DNA of 7,808 bases from Clostridiales bacterium UBA4644 (GTDB lineage Bacteria > Bacillota > Clostridia > Oscillospirales > Butyricicoccaceae): NCBI GenBank assembly GCA_002405755.1, contig DHMK01000038.1, forward strand, positions 1-7,808, given 5' to 3'. The position numbers and the translations under genes were made by a program. Position 1 is the stretch's first letter; each line of letters starts with the position of its first letter. Shown here piece after piece: positions 1 through 5,910 of the stretch. The notes under the pieces are model-generated. The model was not told the DNA's origin, searched no databases, and worked only from the letters and a program-made list of their open reading frames with translations.

Positions 1-9
1 CGCTTTCTT

Positions 10-38
10 AGAATACCACACCCGTCCCCCTTTGTCAA
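10..38 (-). promoter_or_regulatory. Strong sigma-A promoter reading off the left edge
   Basis: On the minus strand a perfect -35 hexamer TTGACA (33-38) is followed by a 17-bp spacer and a -10 hexamer TATTCT (10-15), a near-consensus housekeeping promoter. Transcription would start around position 3 or 4 and run out of the window, so the gene it drives is not visible. It lies downstream of the metK terminator, so it starts a new unit. An A-rich upstream block adjoins it directly. Confidence 0.8.
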
Positions 39-41
39 CTC

Positions 42-75
42 TTTTTTTGCCTTTTTTTCGACTTTTTTCCGTTTT
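42..75 (-). promoter_or_regulatory. Phased A-tracts (UP-element or curved DNA) upstream of promoter
   Basis: On the minus strand there are four A-tracts at 72-75, 63-68, 52-58 and 42-48. Their centres are about 8, 10.5 and 10 bp apart, close to one helical turn. The last tract ends three bases before the TTGACA hexamer at 33-38. A-tracts in helical phase bend DNA, and A-rich DNA just upstream of -35 is known to contact the alpha-subunit C-terminal domains of RNA polymerase. The boosting role here is inferred. The rest of 76-141 shows no feature I can support. Confidence 0.6.
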
Positions 76-141
76 CCCGCTCCCCAGCCATATCTTGTGC
101 CAAAGTCATCCCCCTCCACACAAGCTGCCATCCGCCGCTGC

Positions 142-170
142 AAAAAAGCGCCGGGCAAAAAGCCCGGCGC
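142..170 (-). terminator. Intrinsic terminator of metK
   Basis: Fifteen bases after the metK stop codon the minus-strand transcript forms a perfect 9-bp GC-rich stem, GCGCCGGGC (170-162) with GCCCGGCGC (156-148). The loop is five U and the stem is followed by six U (147-142). This is a textbook rho-independent terminator and it closes the metK unit. Confidence 0.95.
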
Positions 171-185
171 CCTGCGCTTCCGCGT

Positions 186-1373
186 TTATTTCAAATACTG
201 CTTCAGCGCCTCCACCCGGTCGCAGCGCTCCCAACTCAGATCCAGATCCGGGCGGCCCAGATGACCGTAAGCCGCCACCTGCTGATAAATGGGCCGCAGC
301 AGATCCAGCTGCCGGATCATGGCCGCGGGCCGCATGTCGAACTGCTCCCGCACTACCTTGGCCAGCTGCTCATCGGAAAGCTTGCCGGTACCGTAGCTGT
401 TGACGAAGACCGAGACCGGCTGCGCCACGCCGATGGCATAGGCCAGCTCCAGCTCGCACTTGTCCGCCAGACCCGCCGCCACCAGATTTTTCGCGATATA
501 GCGGGCGTAATAGGCTGCCGTCCGGTCCACCTTGGTGGGATCCTTGCCGGAAAACGCGCCGCCGCCGTGGGCCGCATAGCCGCCGTAGGTGTCCACGATG
601 ATCTTGCGGCCGGTGAGACCGGAATCGCCCTGCGGCCCGCCGATGACGAAGCGGCCGGTGGGGTTCACCAGGATGCGGGTGTTTTTGTCCAGCAGACGGG
701 AGGGCAGCGCCTTTTTGACCACTTCCTCAATGACCGCCTCCCGCACCTGCTCCAGGGAAGCCTCCGCCAGATGCTGCGTGGAGATGACCACGGTATCAAA
801 GCGCTCGGGCTGGCCGTTTTCATCATACTGAACGGTGACCTGGCTCTTTCCGTCGGGCAGCAGGAAGGGGACCGCGCCGCTCTTGCGGACCTCCGCCAGC
901 CGGCGGGTCAGCTCGTGGGCAAAGGTGATGGGCGCGGGCATCAGCTCCCGGGTCTCCCGGCAGGCATAGCCAAACATCATGCCCTGGTCGCCGGCGCCGA
1001 TGAGATCGAAGGCGTCCCTGGCGCCCTCCCGGTTCTCCAGCGCATTATTGACGCCCATGGCGATGTCCGGGCTCTGCTCATGGATGCTGGAAAGCACCGC
1101 GCAGGTCTTGTAATCAAAGCTGTCGCCGGAGCCGTCGTAGCCGATCCGTTTGACGGTGTCCCGAACGATCTGCTGGATGTCCACATAGCAGCTGGTGGTC
1201 ATCTCGCCCATGACCATCACCATGCCGGTGGTGGTGCAGGTCTCGCAGGCCACATGGGCCTTGGGATCCTGGGCCAGGACCGCGTCCAAAACGCCGTCGG
1301 ACACCTGATCGCAGAGCTTATCGGGATGGCCCTCGGTAACGCTCTCGGAGGTGAAAAGTTTCTTCATAGACAT
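186..1373 (-). CDS. metK: S-adenosylmethionine synthetase (methionine adenosyltransferase)
   Basis: This cytosolic enzyme makes S-adenosylmethionine from methionine and ATP, releasing phosphate and diphosphate, and so supplies the cell's main methyl donor. The 395-residue product matches the usual family length (about 384-400). The N-terminal TSESVTEGHPDK segment carries the ATP-binding and catalytic His16 and Asp18. Family signature one, GAGDQG, is at 126-131, and signature two, GGGAFSGKD, is at 270-278 with the following lysine and arginine also present. The start at 1373 is chosen because GAGGAAG (1385-1379) sits at the right distance. An in-frame ATG at 1367 is possible but poorly spaced. 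The open frame extends upstream to 1481, but that part is riboswitch and terminator, not protein. The gene is monocistronic, with its own promoter, a SAM-sensing leader and a strong terminator. Confidence 0.97.
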   Translation of the reverse strand: MSMKKLFTSESVTEGHPDKLCDQVSDGVLDAVLAQDPKAHVACETCTTTGMVMVMGEMTTSCYVDIQQIVRDTVKRIGYDGSGDSFDYKTCAVLSSIHEQSPDIAMGVNNALENREGARDAFDLIGAGDQGMMFGYACRETRELMPAPITFAHELTRRLAEVRKSGAVPFLLPDGKSQVTVQYDENGQPERFDTVVISTQHLAEASLEQVREAVIEEVVKKALPSRLLDKNTRILVNPTGRFVIGGPQGDSGLTGRKIIVDTYGGYAAHGGGAFSGKDPTKVDRTAAYYARYIAKNLVAAGLADKCELELAYAIGVAQPVSVFVNSYGTGKLSDEQLAKVVREQFDMRPAAMIRQLDLLRPIYQQVAAYGHLGRPDLDLSWERCDRVEALKQYLK

Positions 1374-1412
1374 ATTCGCTTCCTCATTTCTTTTGAATTG
1401 AGATAAGGAAAG

Positions 1413-1436
1413 AAAAAAGACTCCCGAAAAGGAGTC
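1413..1436 (-). terminator. Regulatory intrinsic terminator in the metK leader
   Basis: The leader RNA forms GACTCC (1436-1431) paired with GGAGTC (1424-1419), followed by six U (1418-1413), about 40 bases before the metK start codon. The alternative pairing is visible. AAGGAG (1461-1456), which overlaps the 3' strand of aptamer helix P1, is perfectly complementary to CTCCTT (1434-1429) in the 5' arm of this terminator. That gives the usual antiterminator/terminator choice: high SAM holds P1, frees the terminator and stops metK transcription. Confidence 0.88.
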
Positions 1437-1459
1437 CTGCACGCAACACAAGCCGCTCC

Positions 1460-1546
1460 TTATCGTTGTTAGCGGAACCACCTGTACTCTTCCGAGCAGG
1501 TTGGTGTGCGGTCACTGAGCTAACTCTCTACCGCAGCTCTGGATAA
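1460..1546 (-). ncRNA. SAM-sensing riboswitch aptamer of the SAM-I/IV clan
   Basis: The RNA upstream of metK folds like a SAM-I-clan aptamer. P1 is UUAUC (1546-1542) with GAUAA (1464-1460). P2 is GCGG (1534-1531) with CCGC (1511-1508), enclosing a kink-turn-like AGA/GUGA internal loop. P3 is ACCUG (1501-1497) with CAGGU (1484-1480). A six-pair pseudoknot joins GUUAGC in the P2 loop (1524-1519) to GCUAAC after P3 (1473-1468). Only three bases separate the pseudoknot strand from P1, so the P4 helix of classical SAM-I is absent. This points to the SAM-I/IV-variant or a SAM-IV-like form. Ligand identity rests on the fold and on the metK gene downstream; the subclass is less certain than the clan. 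Confidence 0.8.
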
Positions 1547-1579
1547 TGGCGTCTATTTTATTTTCCGATCTCTGCTTGT

Positions 1580-1608
1580 AGTATATCAGAGCTTTCCACA
1601 AAAATCAA
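1580..1608 (-). promoter_or_regulatory. Sigma-A promoter of metK
   Basis: TTGATT (1608-1603) and TATACT (1585-1580) are separated by exactly 17 bp on the minus strand. Transcription would start near 1573, giving a leader of about 200 bases that contains the whole SAM aptamer and the regulatory terminator. It is the only good promoter pair between pheT and metK. Confidence 0.82.
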
Positions 1609-1638
1609 GTGTCTGTTTTGTGAACATTTCCGATTTTT

Positions 1639-1675
1639 CAGTGCCGGCGGCAGGAACGCGCCCGCCGCCGGCCTG
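1639..1675 (-). terminator. GC-rich hairpin after pheT, probable 3' end of the pheST transcript
   Basis: A perfect 9-bp inverted repeat (GCCGGCGGC at 1643-1651 against GCCGCCGGC at 1664-1672, 12-base loop) is extended by three more pairs around a one-base bulge. It starts about 25 bases past the pheT stop and ends before the metK promoter, where a terminator is expected. On the minus strand the bases after the stem read CTGAAAAATC, so the usual U-run is missing. It may act as a weak or factor-assisted terminator, or as a 3' stabilising stem. Confidence 0.5.
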
Positions 1676-1699
1676 ATCTTATTATTTATATGGTGTCTC

Positions 1700-4114
1700 T
1701 CAACGGATCTCCGCGCCCAGACGGAACTTCAGGTTGCCCAGGATCTTCTTCATGAAGCGGTCCAGCTCCTCGGGCGTCAGCGCCTTATCCTCCGGCGCAA
1801 AGACGATCTTGAAGGCCATGCTCTTCTTGCCCTCGCCCAGCTGCGCGCCCCGGTAGATGTCAAACAGCTCCACGCCGCAGACCTGCCTGCAGGCGCTGCG
1901 GATCTCCGCCGTCAGCGCGCCGCAGGTCATCTCCTCATCCACCACCAGCGCCAGATCCCGGGTGACGGCGGGGAACTGGGAGAGCGGACGGTAGCGCAGG
2001 CCCTCGGGCATCAGCGCCGCCAGACGGGGATAATCGATCTCGCCCAGGAAGATCTTGTGGTTGGACTTGCTGTCCTTGGGCAGCTTCAGCTCGGCGGAGA
2101 CGCTGTTTGCCAGCTTGCCGAACACGCCCACACACTGCTCCTGGCAGTAGATATAGGCCGCAATGCCCGGGTGCAGCCAGGAAACGTCCTCCGCGCGGAT
2201 ATAATCAAGCTGCAGGCCAAAGGCGCTGCCCAGCGCCTCCACCGCGCCCTTGACGGTAAAGAAGCTCTCGTCGTCGCCAAAGGCGGCAAAGCCCAGATGG
2301 AGCGTTTCCTCCGGCAGCTGCTTTATCGGCTGCTCCTTGGGGCGATATACGTTGGCCAGCTCAAAGATCCGGCCCGCGCCGTTGCCCTTTTTCAGGTTGT
2401 CCACCACCACGTTCAGCAGCGACGGCGTCAGCAGCGGCCGCATGATGGTCAGATTGGAGGACAGGGGATTCAGCAGCCGGATCACATTGCGCTCCGGCGC
2501 GTCCTCCGGCAGGTGCAGACCGTCCAGCTCCGCATCGGAATAAAACGCCAGCGTGATAGCCTCATAAAAGCCCTGGGCGCACATTTCCCGCTTGAGCTTC
2601 GCCTGCCGCCGCTGGTCCGGGGTCAGGCCGCCGGCCGTCACCTGGGCAGATTTCAGGAAGGTGGGGACGATATGGCCGTAGCCATATTCCCGGATGACCT
2701 CCTCCGCCAGATCCGGCTCGCCGATCTCGATATCCTCTCTCCAGCGGGGGGCCGTGACCTGCAGGCGGTCGCCGTCGCGCACGACCTCAAAGCTCAGCCG
2801 CCGCAAAATGCTCAGGATCTCCTCCGCGGGGACCTGGATGCCCAGCACCCGGTTGATGCCGCTGATGGTGGCTTCAAAGCGCTTGCCCTCCCGGGGCGCG
2901 CCGGCAGAGCAGTCAAAGGCGCTGGCGGTGATCTCGCCGCAGCCCAGCTCCTGGATCAGATGCAGCGCCCGGGCCATGCCCAGCTCCGTGGTATATTCGG
3001 AGATGCCCTTTTCATAGTGGCTGGAGGCGTCAGTATTCTGCCCCAGGCTGCGGGCCGTCCGGCGGATGTTGTCCCGCATGAACTTGGCGGATTCAAACAG
3101 AAGCTGGGTGGTCTTTTCCGTGATCTCGCTGCTGAGACCGCCCATGACGCCGGCCAACGCCACCGGCTCAATGCCGTCGCAGATCACCAGGTTGTTCTCC
3201 GTCAGACAAAACTCCTTGCCATCCAGCGTGGTGATGGTCTCCCCCGGGGCCGCCCGGCGGACGATGATCTGGCGTCTCTCCAGCGTATCCATGTCAAAGG
3301 CGTGCATGGGCTGGCCGATCTCCAGCATCACATAGTTGGTGATGTCCACCACATTGGAGATGCTGCGCAGGCCGCACAGTGCCAGCTGCCGCCGCATCCA
3401 CCGGGGCGACTGGCCCGGGGTGATATTGCGCACATAGTGTCCCAGATACCGGGGGCAAAGCTCCGGCGCTTCCACTCGGACGCTCAGGCCAGGGTCGATA
3501 TATTCGCTCCGGGTATAATCTGTAGCGGGCATTTTCAGGGGCTTGTCCAGGGCGGCGGCCACCTCCCGGGCGATGCCCAGGACCGACTGGCAGTCCGGCC
3601 GGTTGGCAGTGATGGAGATATCAAAGAGATAATCGTCCAGCCCCGTGACCTTGCAGATGTCCTCTCCGGGGACGGTATCCTTCGGCAGCTCCAGCAGACC
3701 GTAGACCTCCGCGCCGGGATACAGATCATCGTTGAGCCCCAGCTCCTGCCCGGAGCACAGCATTCCGTCGGAGGCCTGGCCCCGCATGGGCTTCGCCCTG
3801 ATGACGATGCCGCCGGGCAGCGTAGCCCCGTCCAGAGCGGCGGGCGTGTGCATGCCGGCATAAACATTGGGCGCGCCGGTGACGATCTGGATGTCATGGC
3901 CATATTCGCCGCAATCCACCTTGCAGACGAACAGATGCGTGCCCTCCATAGGTGTGCATTCCGTTACCTCGCCCACCACCACGCGCCGGATGCCGGCGGA
4001 AAGGTCGATGAGCTCCTCCACCTCAAAGCCGCAGTCAAAGAGCCTTGTCTCCAGCTCCTGGGCGGAAATATCGATGTCCACATATTGCTTGAGCCAGCTG
4101 AACGGTATTTTCAT
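1700..4114 (-). CDS. pheT: Phenylalanyl-tRNA synthetase, beta subunit
   Basis: This is the large subunit of the cytosolic alpha2-beta2 enzyme that charges tRNA-Phe; it binds the tRNA and removes misattached tyrosine. Its 804 residues match the usual bacterial length. Domains in order: an N-terminal start (MKIPFSWLKQYV), an EMAP-like tRNA-binding OB fold at about 40-153, the B3/B4 editing region at about 212-385, the B5 domain at about 410-480, a degenerate synthetase-like core at about 500-700, and a C-terminal ferredoxin-fold anticodon-binding domain at about 711-804 (FPAVTRDLALVVDE onward). The start is fixed by AAGGAGGG (4129-4122) seven bases upstream. That Shine-Dalgarno overlaps the pheS stop codon, with a 13-base gap between the genes, so the two subunits are translationally linked. 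No frameshift or missing domain is seen. Confidence 0.97.
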   Translation of the reverse strand: MKIPFSWLKQYVDIDISAQELETRLFDCGFEVEELIDLSAGIRRVVVGEVTECTPMEGTHLFVCKVDCGEYGHDIQIVTGAPNVYAGMHTPAALDGATLPGGIVIRAKPMRGQASDGMLCSGQELGLNDDLYPGAEVYGLLELPKDTVPGEDICKVTGLDDYLFDISITANRPDCQSVLGIAREVAAALDKPLKMPATDYTRSEYIDPGLSVRVEAPELCPRYLGHYVRNITPGQSPRWMRRQLALCGLRSISNVVDITNYVMLEIGQPMHAFDMDTLERRQIIVRRAAPGETITTLDGKEFCLTENNLVICDGIEPVALAGVMGGLSSEITEKTTQLLFESAKFMRDNIRRTARSLGQNTDASSHYEKGISEYTTELGMARALHLIQELGCGEITASAFDCSAGAPREGKRFEATISGINRVLGIQVPAEEILSILRRLSFEVVRDGDRLQVTAPRWREDIEIGEPDLAEEVIREYGYGHIVPTFLKSAQVTAGGLTPDQRRQAKLKREMCAQGFYEAITLAFYSDAELDGLHLPEDAPERNVIRLLNPLSSNLTIMRPLLTPSLLNVVVDNLKKGNGAGRIFELANVYRPKEQPIKQLPEETLHLGFAAFGDDESFFTVKGAVEALGSAFGLQLDYIRAEDVSWLHPGIAAYIYCQEQCVGVFGKLANSVSAELKLPKDSKSNHKIFLGEIDYPRLAALMPEGLRYRPLSQFPAVTRDLALVVDEEMTCGALTAEIRSACRQVCGVELFDIYRGAQLGEGKKSMAFKIVFAPEDKALTPEELDRFMKKILGNLKFRLGAEIR

Positions 4115-4127
4115 GGCTTTTCCCTCC

Positions 4128-5150
4128 TTAACCCTTGAACTGTTCGAGGAACCGCAGGTCGTTCTCGAACATCAGACCGATGTTGTTGATGCCGTATTTC
4201 AGCATGGCGATGCGCTCCAGACCGATGCCGAAGGCAAAGCCGGAATAAACGGAGGGATCGATGCCGCAGTTTTCCAGAACGCTGCGGTGGACCACGCCGG
4301 CCCCCAGCACCTCGATCCAGCCGGTGTGCTTGCACAGGGAGCAGCCCTTGCCGCCGCACGCAAAGCAGCTCACGTCCACCTCCACGCTGGGCTCGGTAAA
4401 GGGGAAGTAGGAGGGACGCAGCCGGGTCTTCACCTCCGGGCCGAACAGCGCCTGGACGAACCGGTCCAGCATGCCCTGCAGGTCGCAGAGGGTGATGCCC
4501 TTGTCCACCACAAGGCCCTCCATCTGATGGAACATGGGCGAATGGGTGGCATCGCTGTCGGAGCGGAAGACCCGTCCCGGTGAAAGCACCTTGATGGGCG
4601 GCTTTTCCCGATCCATAACGCGGATCTGGCCGCCGCTGGTCTGGGTGCGCAGGACGATGTCCTCCGCCACATAGAAGGTATCCTGCATATCTCTGGCCGG
4701 ATGGTTCTTGGGCACGTTCAGCCGGGTGAAATTGTGCTCGTCATCCTCGATCTCCGGCCCCTCAAAGATCTCAAAGCCCATGCCGGAAAACACGTCGATG
4801 ATCTCGTTTTTGATCCGCGTGATGGGGTGCAGCCCGCCGGTGGTCCGGCAGACGCCGGGAAGGGTGATGTCCACAGCCTCCGCCTTGTTGCGGGCCGCCA
4901 GCTCCGCCGCCTCGATCTGTGCGGAAAGAGACTGATATTTGTCCTCCGCCCAGACCTTGAACTCATTGATGACCTTGCCTGCCGCCGGACGCTCCTCCTT
5001 GGAGACGGCGCCCAGGCCCTTCATCAGACCGGCCACCGCGCCCTTTTTGCCAAGATAGCTCTGCCAGAGCTCTGCCAGCTCCTCCCGGGAATGGACCGCT
5101 CCCAGGGCCGTCTCCAGCTGCTGCCGGAGGGCCTTGATCTTTTCTTCCAT
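4128..5150 (-). CDS. pheS: Phenylalanyl-tRNA synthetase, alpha subunit
   Basis: This is the catalytic subunit, a class II aminoacyl-tRNA synthetase that activates phenylalanine with ATP and transfers it to tRNA-Phe. At 340 residues it has family length. Residues 1-85 are charged and helical, as expected for the tRNA-binding coiled coil. Motif 1 lies around 105-141 (GGLHPITRIKNEI onward), motif 2 at about 192-215 (GRVFRSDSDATHSPMFHQME) and motif 3 at about 304-319 (GFAFGIGLERIAML), where the alanine of FAFG lines the Phe pocket. Four cysteines at 262, 265, 270 and 273 (CxxC-x4-CxxC) form the zinc-knuckle-like insert that I recall from other Firmicute PheS proteins. The start has GAGGTG (5160-5155) just upstream. 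Expression is set by the T-box leader, and pheT follows directly. Confidence 0.97.
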   Translation of the reverse strand: MEEKIKALRQQLETALGAVHSREELAELWQSYLGKKGAVAGLMKGLGAVSKEERPAAGKVINEFKVWAEDKYQSLSAQIEAAELAARNKAEAVDITLPGVCRTTGGLHPITRIKNEIIDVFSGMGFEIFEGPEIEDDEHNFTRLNVPKNHPARDMQDTFYVAEDIVLRTQTSGGQIRVMDREKPPIKVLSPGRVFRSDSDATHSPMFHQMEGLVVDKGITLCDLQGMLDRFVQALFGPEVKTRLRPSYFPFTEPSVEVDVSCFACGGKGCSLCKHTGWIEVLGAGVVHRSVLENCGIDPSVYSGFAFGIGLERIAMLKYGINNIGLMFENDLRFLEQFKG

Positions 5151-5197
5151 AATGCACCTCGTTCTATGTTTTTTATGTTACTTTTTGAGACCAAAAG

Positions 5198-5233
5198 AAA
5201 AAACAGCCCCGTCCCACCGCTGGGACGAAGCTG
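5198..5233 (-). terminator. T-box-controlled intrinsic terminator before pheS
   Basis: The leader RNA forms a 13-pair stem, CAGCTTCGTCCCA (5233-5221) with TGGGACGGGGCTG (5216-5204), including two G-U pairs. The loop is four bases and six U follow (5203-5198). Its 5' arm contains CGT and CCCA, which can instead pair with TGGG and ACG flanking the T-box bulge. The terminator and antiterminator are therefore mutually exclusive. Confidence 0.94.
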
Positions 5234-5506
5234 CATCGCTCCGTGGTACCACCCAGATTCCGCCCGACCGCCCTTCCTTGCAAAAGGGGCCGGAGCAGCG
5301 CTCTGCCTGCCGGTAACGGGGCAAACCGTCCTTCGCTACTGAGGCCTCTGCCCTTTGGCGCAGGAAGCTCGGGAGGGAATTTCCGCAGCTCCGTTCGGAG
5401 GGCCTTTCAGCCGGCGAGCCCTCTCTCTTGCGCGCCGCCCGCAGGCGGCAGACCCGGATCTCTGCGCACTGTCTCCGTCAATGCCTTTTTCTCGATTCGT
5501 TCTGAT
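5198..5506 (-). ncRNA. T-box leader (tRNA-Phe-sensing) of pheST
   Basis: This untranslated leader of about 300 bases has the landmarks of a T-box in order: the 5' Stem I block (GACGGAGACAGTGCGCAGAGA, about 5480-5460), a distal loop (GGCTGAAAGGCC), a candidate specifier UUC (5366-5364) just after GAGC, the conserved AGTAG (5340-5336), a Stem III hairpin ACGG/CCGT (5329-5326 with 5319-5316), and the T-box bulge UGGUACC (5251-5245). GCGCAG (5467-5462) pairs with CTGCGC (5363-5358) to close Stem I beside the specifier. UUC is a Phe codon, and the U of UGGU matches the adenine discriminator base of tRNA-Phe. Uncharged tRNA-Phe should pair at both places and prevent termination. The exact specifier position is inferred. 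Confidence 0.93.
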
Positions 5507-5511
5507 GATTT

Positions 5512-5540
5512 ATGATAGCACAGCCGCCGCCGTTCGTCAA
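5512..5540 (-). promoter_or_regulatory. Sigma-A promoter of the pheST operon
   Basis: TTGACG (5540-5535), a 17-bp GC-rich spacer and TATCAT (5517-5512) form a strong housekeeping promoter. Transcription would begin about 5506, just ahead of T-box Stem I. It lies downstream of the spore-protein hairpin, so pheST has its own transcription start. Confidence 0.85.
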
Positions 5541-5575
5541 GCAAAACCGCCGCTTCGCCCCATAAAACGAGAACA

Positions 5576-5596
5576 GGAGACGCAAAACGCGTCTCC
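5576..5596 (-). terminator. Hairpin terminator of the spore protein gene
   Basis: A perfect 8-bp inverted repeat, GGAGACGC (5596-5589) and GCGTCTCC (5583-5576), has a 5-base loop and begins about 30 bases after the stop codon. The following bases TGTTCTCGTTTTA are only moderately T-rich, so it is a weaker form of intrinsic terminator. A second, shorter hairpin (CCCG/CGGG, 5602-5613) precedes it. Confidence 0.72.
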
Positions 5597-5626
5597 CCAT
5601 TCCCGAAAGCGGGTCTCCCCGTCAGA

Positions 5627-5818
5627 TCACAGATTTTCCTCGGCCTGCTTGATCATCTTGCGGACCATCTCGCCGCCGATGCTGCCGGCCTGCCTGGAGG
5701 TCAGGTCGCCATTGTAGCCTTCCTTCAGATTGACGCCGACTTCGCGAGCAGTCTCCATTTTGAACTGATGCATCGCTTCCTTGGCGTTGGAGGACAGGTT
5801 AGACTTATTATTCGTCAT
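5627..5818 (-). CDS. Alpha/beta-type small acid-soluble spore protein
   Basis: The 63-residue product belongs to the family that coats and protects DNA in the dormant spore and is degraded at germination. Two family signatures are visible: the germination-protease recognition region KMETAREVGV at 20-29 and the C-terminal DNA-binding block (about 33-57) with its conserved GYNGDLTSRQAGSIGGEMV core. The start at 5818 is chosen because GGAG lies eight bases upstream and the protein then begins with the polar, Asn-rich start usual in the family. The open frame continues far upstream, but that part is out of frame with the neighbouring gene and is low-complexity Gly/Arg/Ala shadow. The gene has its own sigma-G-like promoter and hairpin, so it is a single-gene forespore unit. 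Confidence 0.95.
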   Translation of the reverse strand: MTNNKSNLSSNAKEAMHQFKMETAREVGVNLKEGYNGDLTSRQAGSIGGEMVRKMIKQAEENL

Positions 5819-5850
5819 GGTCGTTTCTCCTTTCTTTCGGATTACGACCA

Positions 5851-5879
5851 TAGTTTGCGCCGCCGCAAAACAAATATTC
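5851..5879 (-). promoter_or_regulatory. Candidate sigma-G (forespore) promoter of the spore protein gene
   Basis: On the minus strand GAATA (5879-5875), a 17-bp spacer and CAAACTA (5857-5851) fit the Bacillus-type sigma-G pattern GHATR - 17/18 - CATnnTA with one mismatch in the -10. Transcription would start near 5844, about 26 bases before the start codon. No good sigma-A pair was seen in this 92-base spacer, which agrees with forespore-only expression. Confidence 0.6.
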
Positions 5880-5910
5880 CGGTAATTTCTTCCTGCGGAG
5901 CCGCTTGCTT

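Noticed and set aside
1374..1481. N-terminal extension of MetK by 36 residues from an upstream in-frame ATG
   Set aside because: The extension is the translated riboswitch and terminator region, has no ribosome binding site, and the family N-terminus begins at 1373 with a good Shine-Dalgarno.
1570..1591. CTCTG/CAGAG inverted repeat around the metK -10 as a repressor operator
   Set aside because: The arms are only 5 bp, likely by chance, and the riboswitch already explains metK control.
2057..4138. Plus-strand open frame of 693 codons antisense to pheT
   Set aside because: It mirrors the codon structure of a GC-rich gene, has a low-complexity Gly/Ala/Arg/His-rich product with no recognisable domain, and pheT is fully supported on the other strand.
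5163..5190. Second terminator-like T-rich stretch between the T-box terminator and pheS
   Set aside because: No stem precedes it; it is simply AT-rich spacer before the pheS ribosome binding site.
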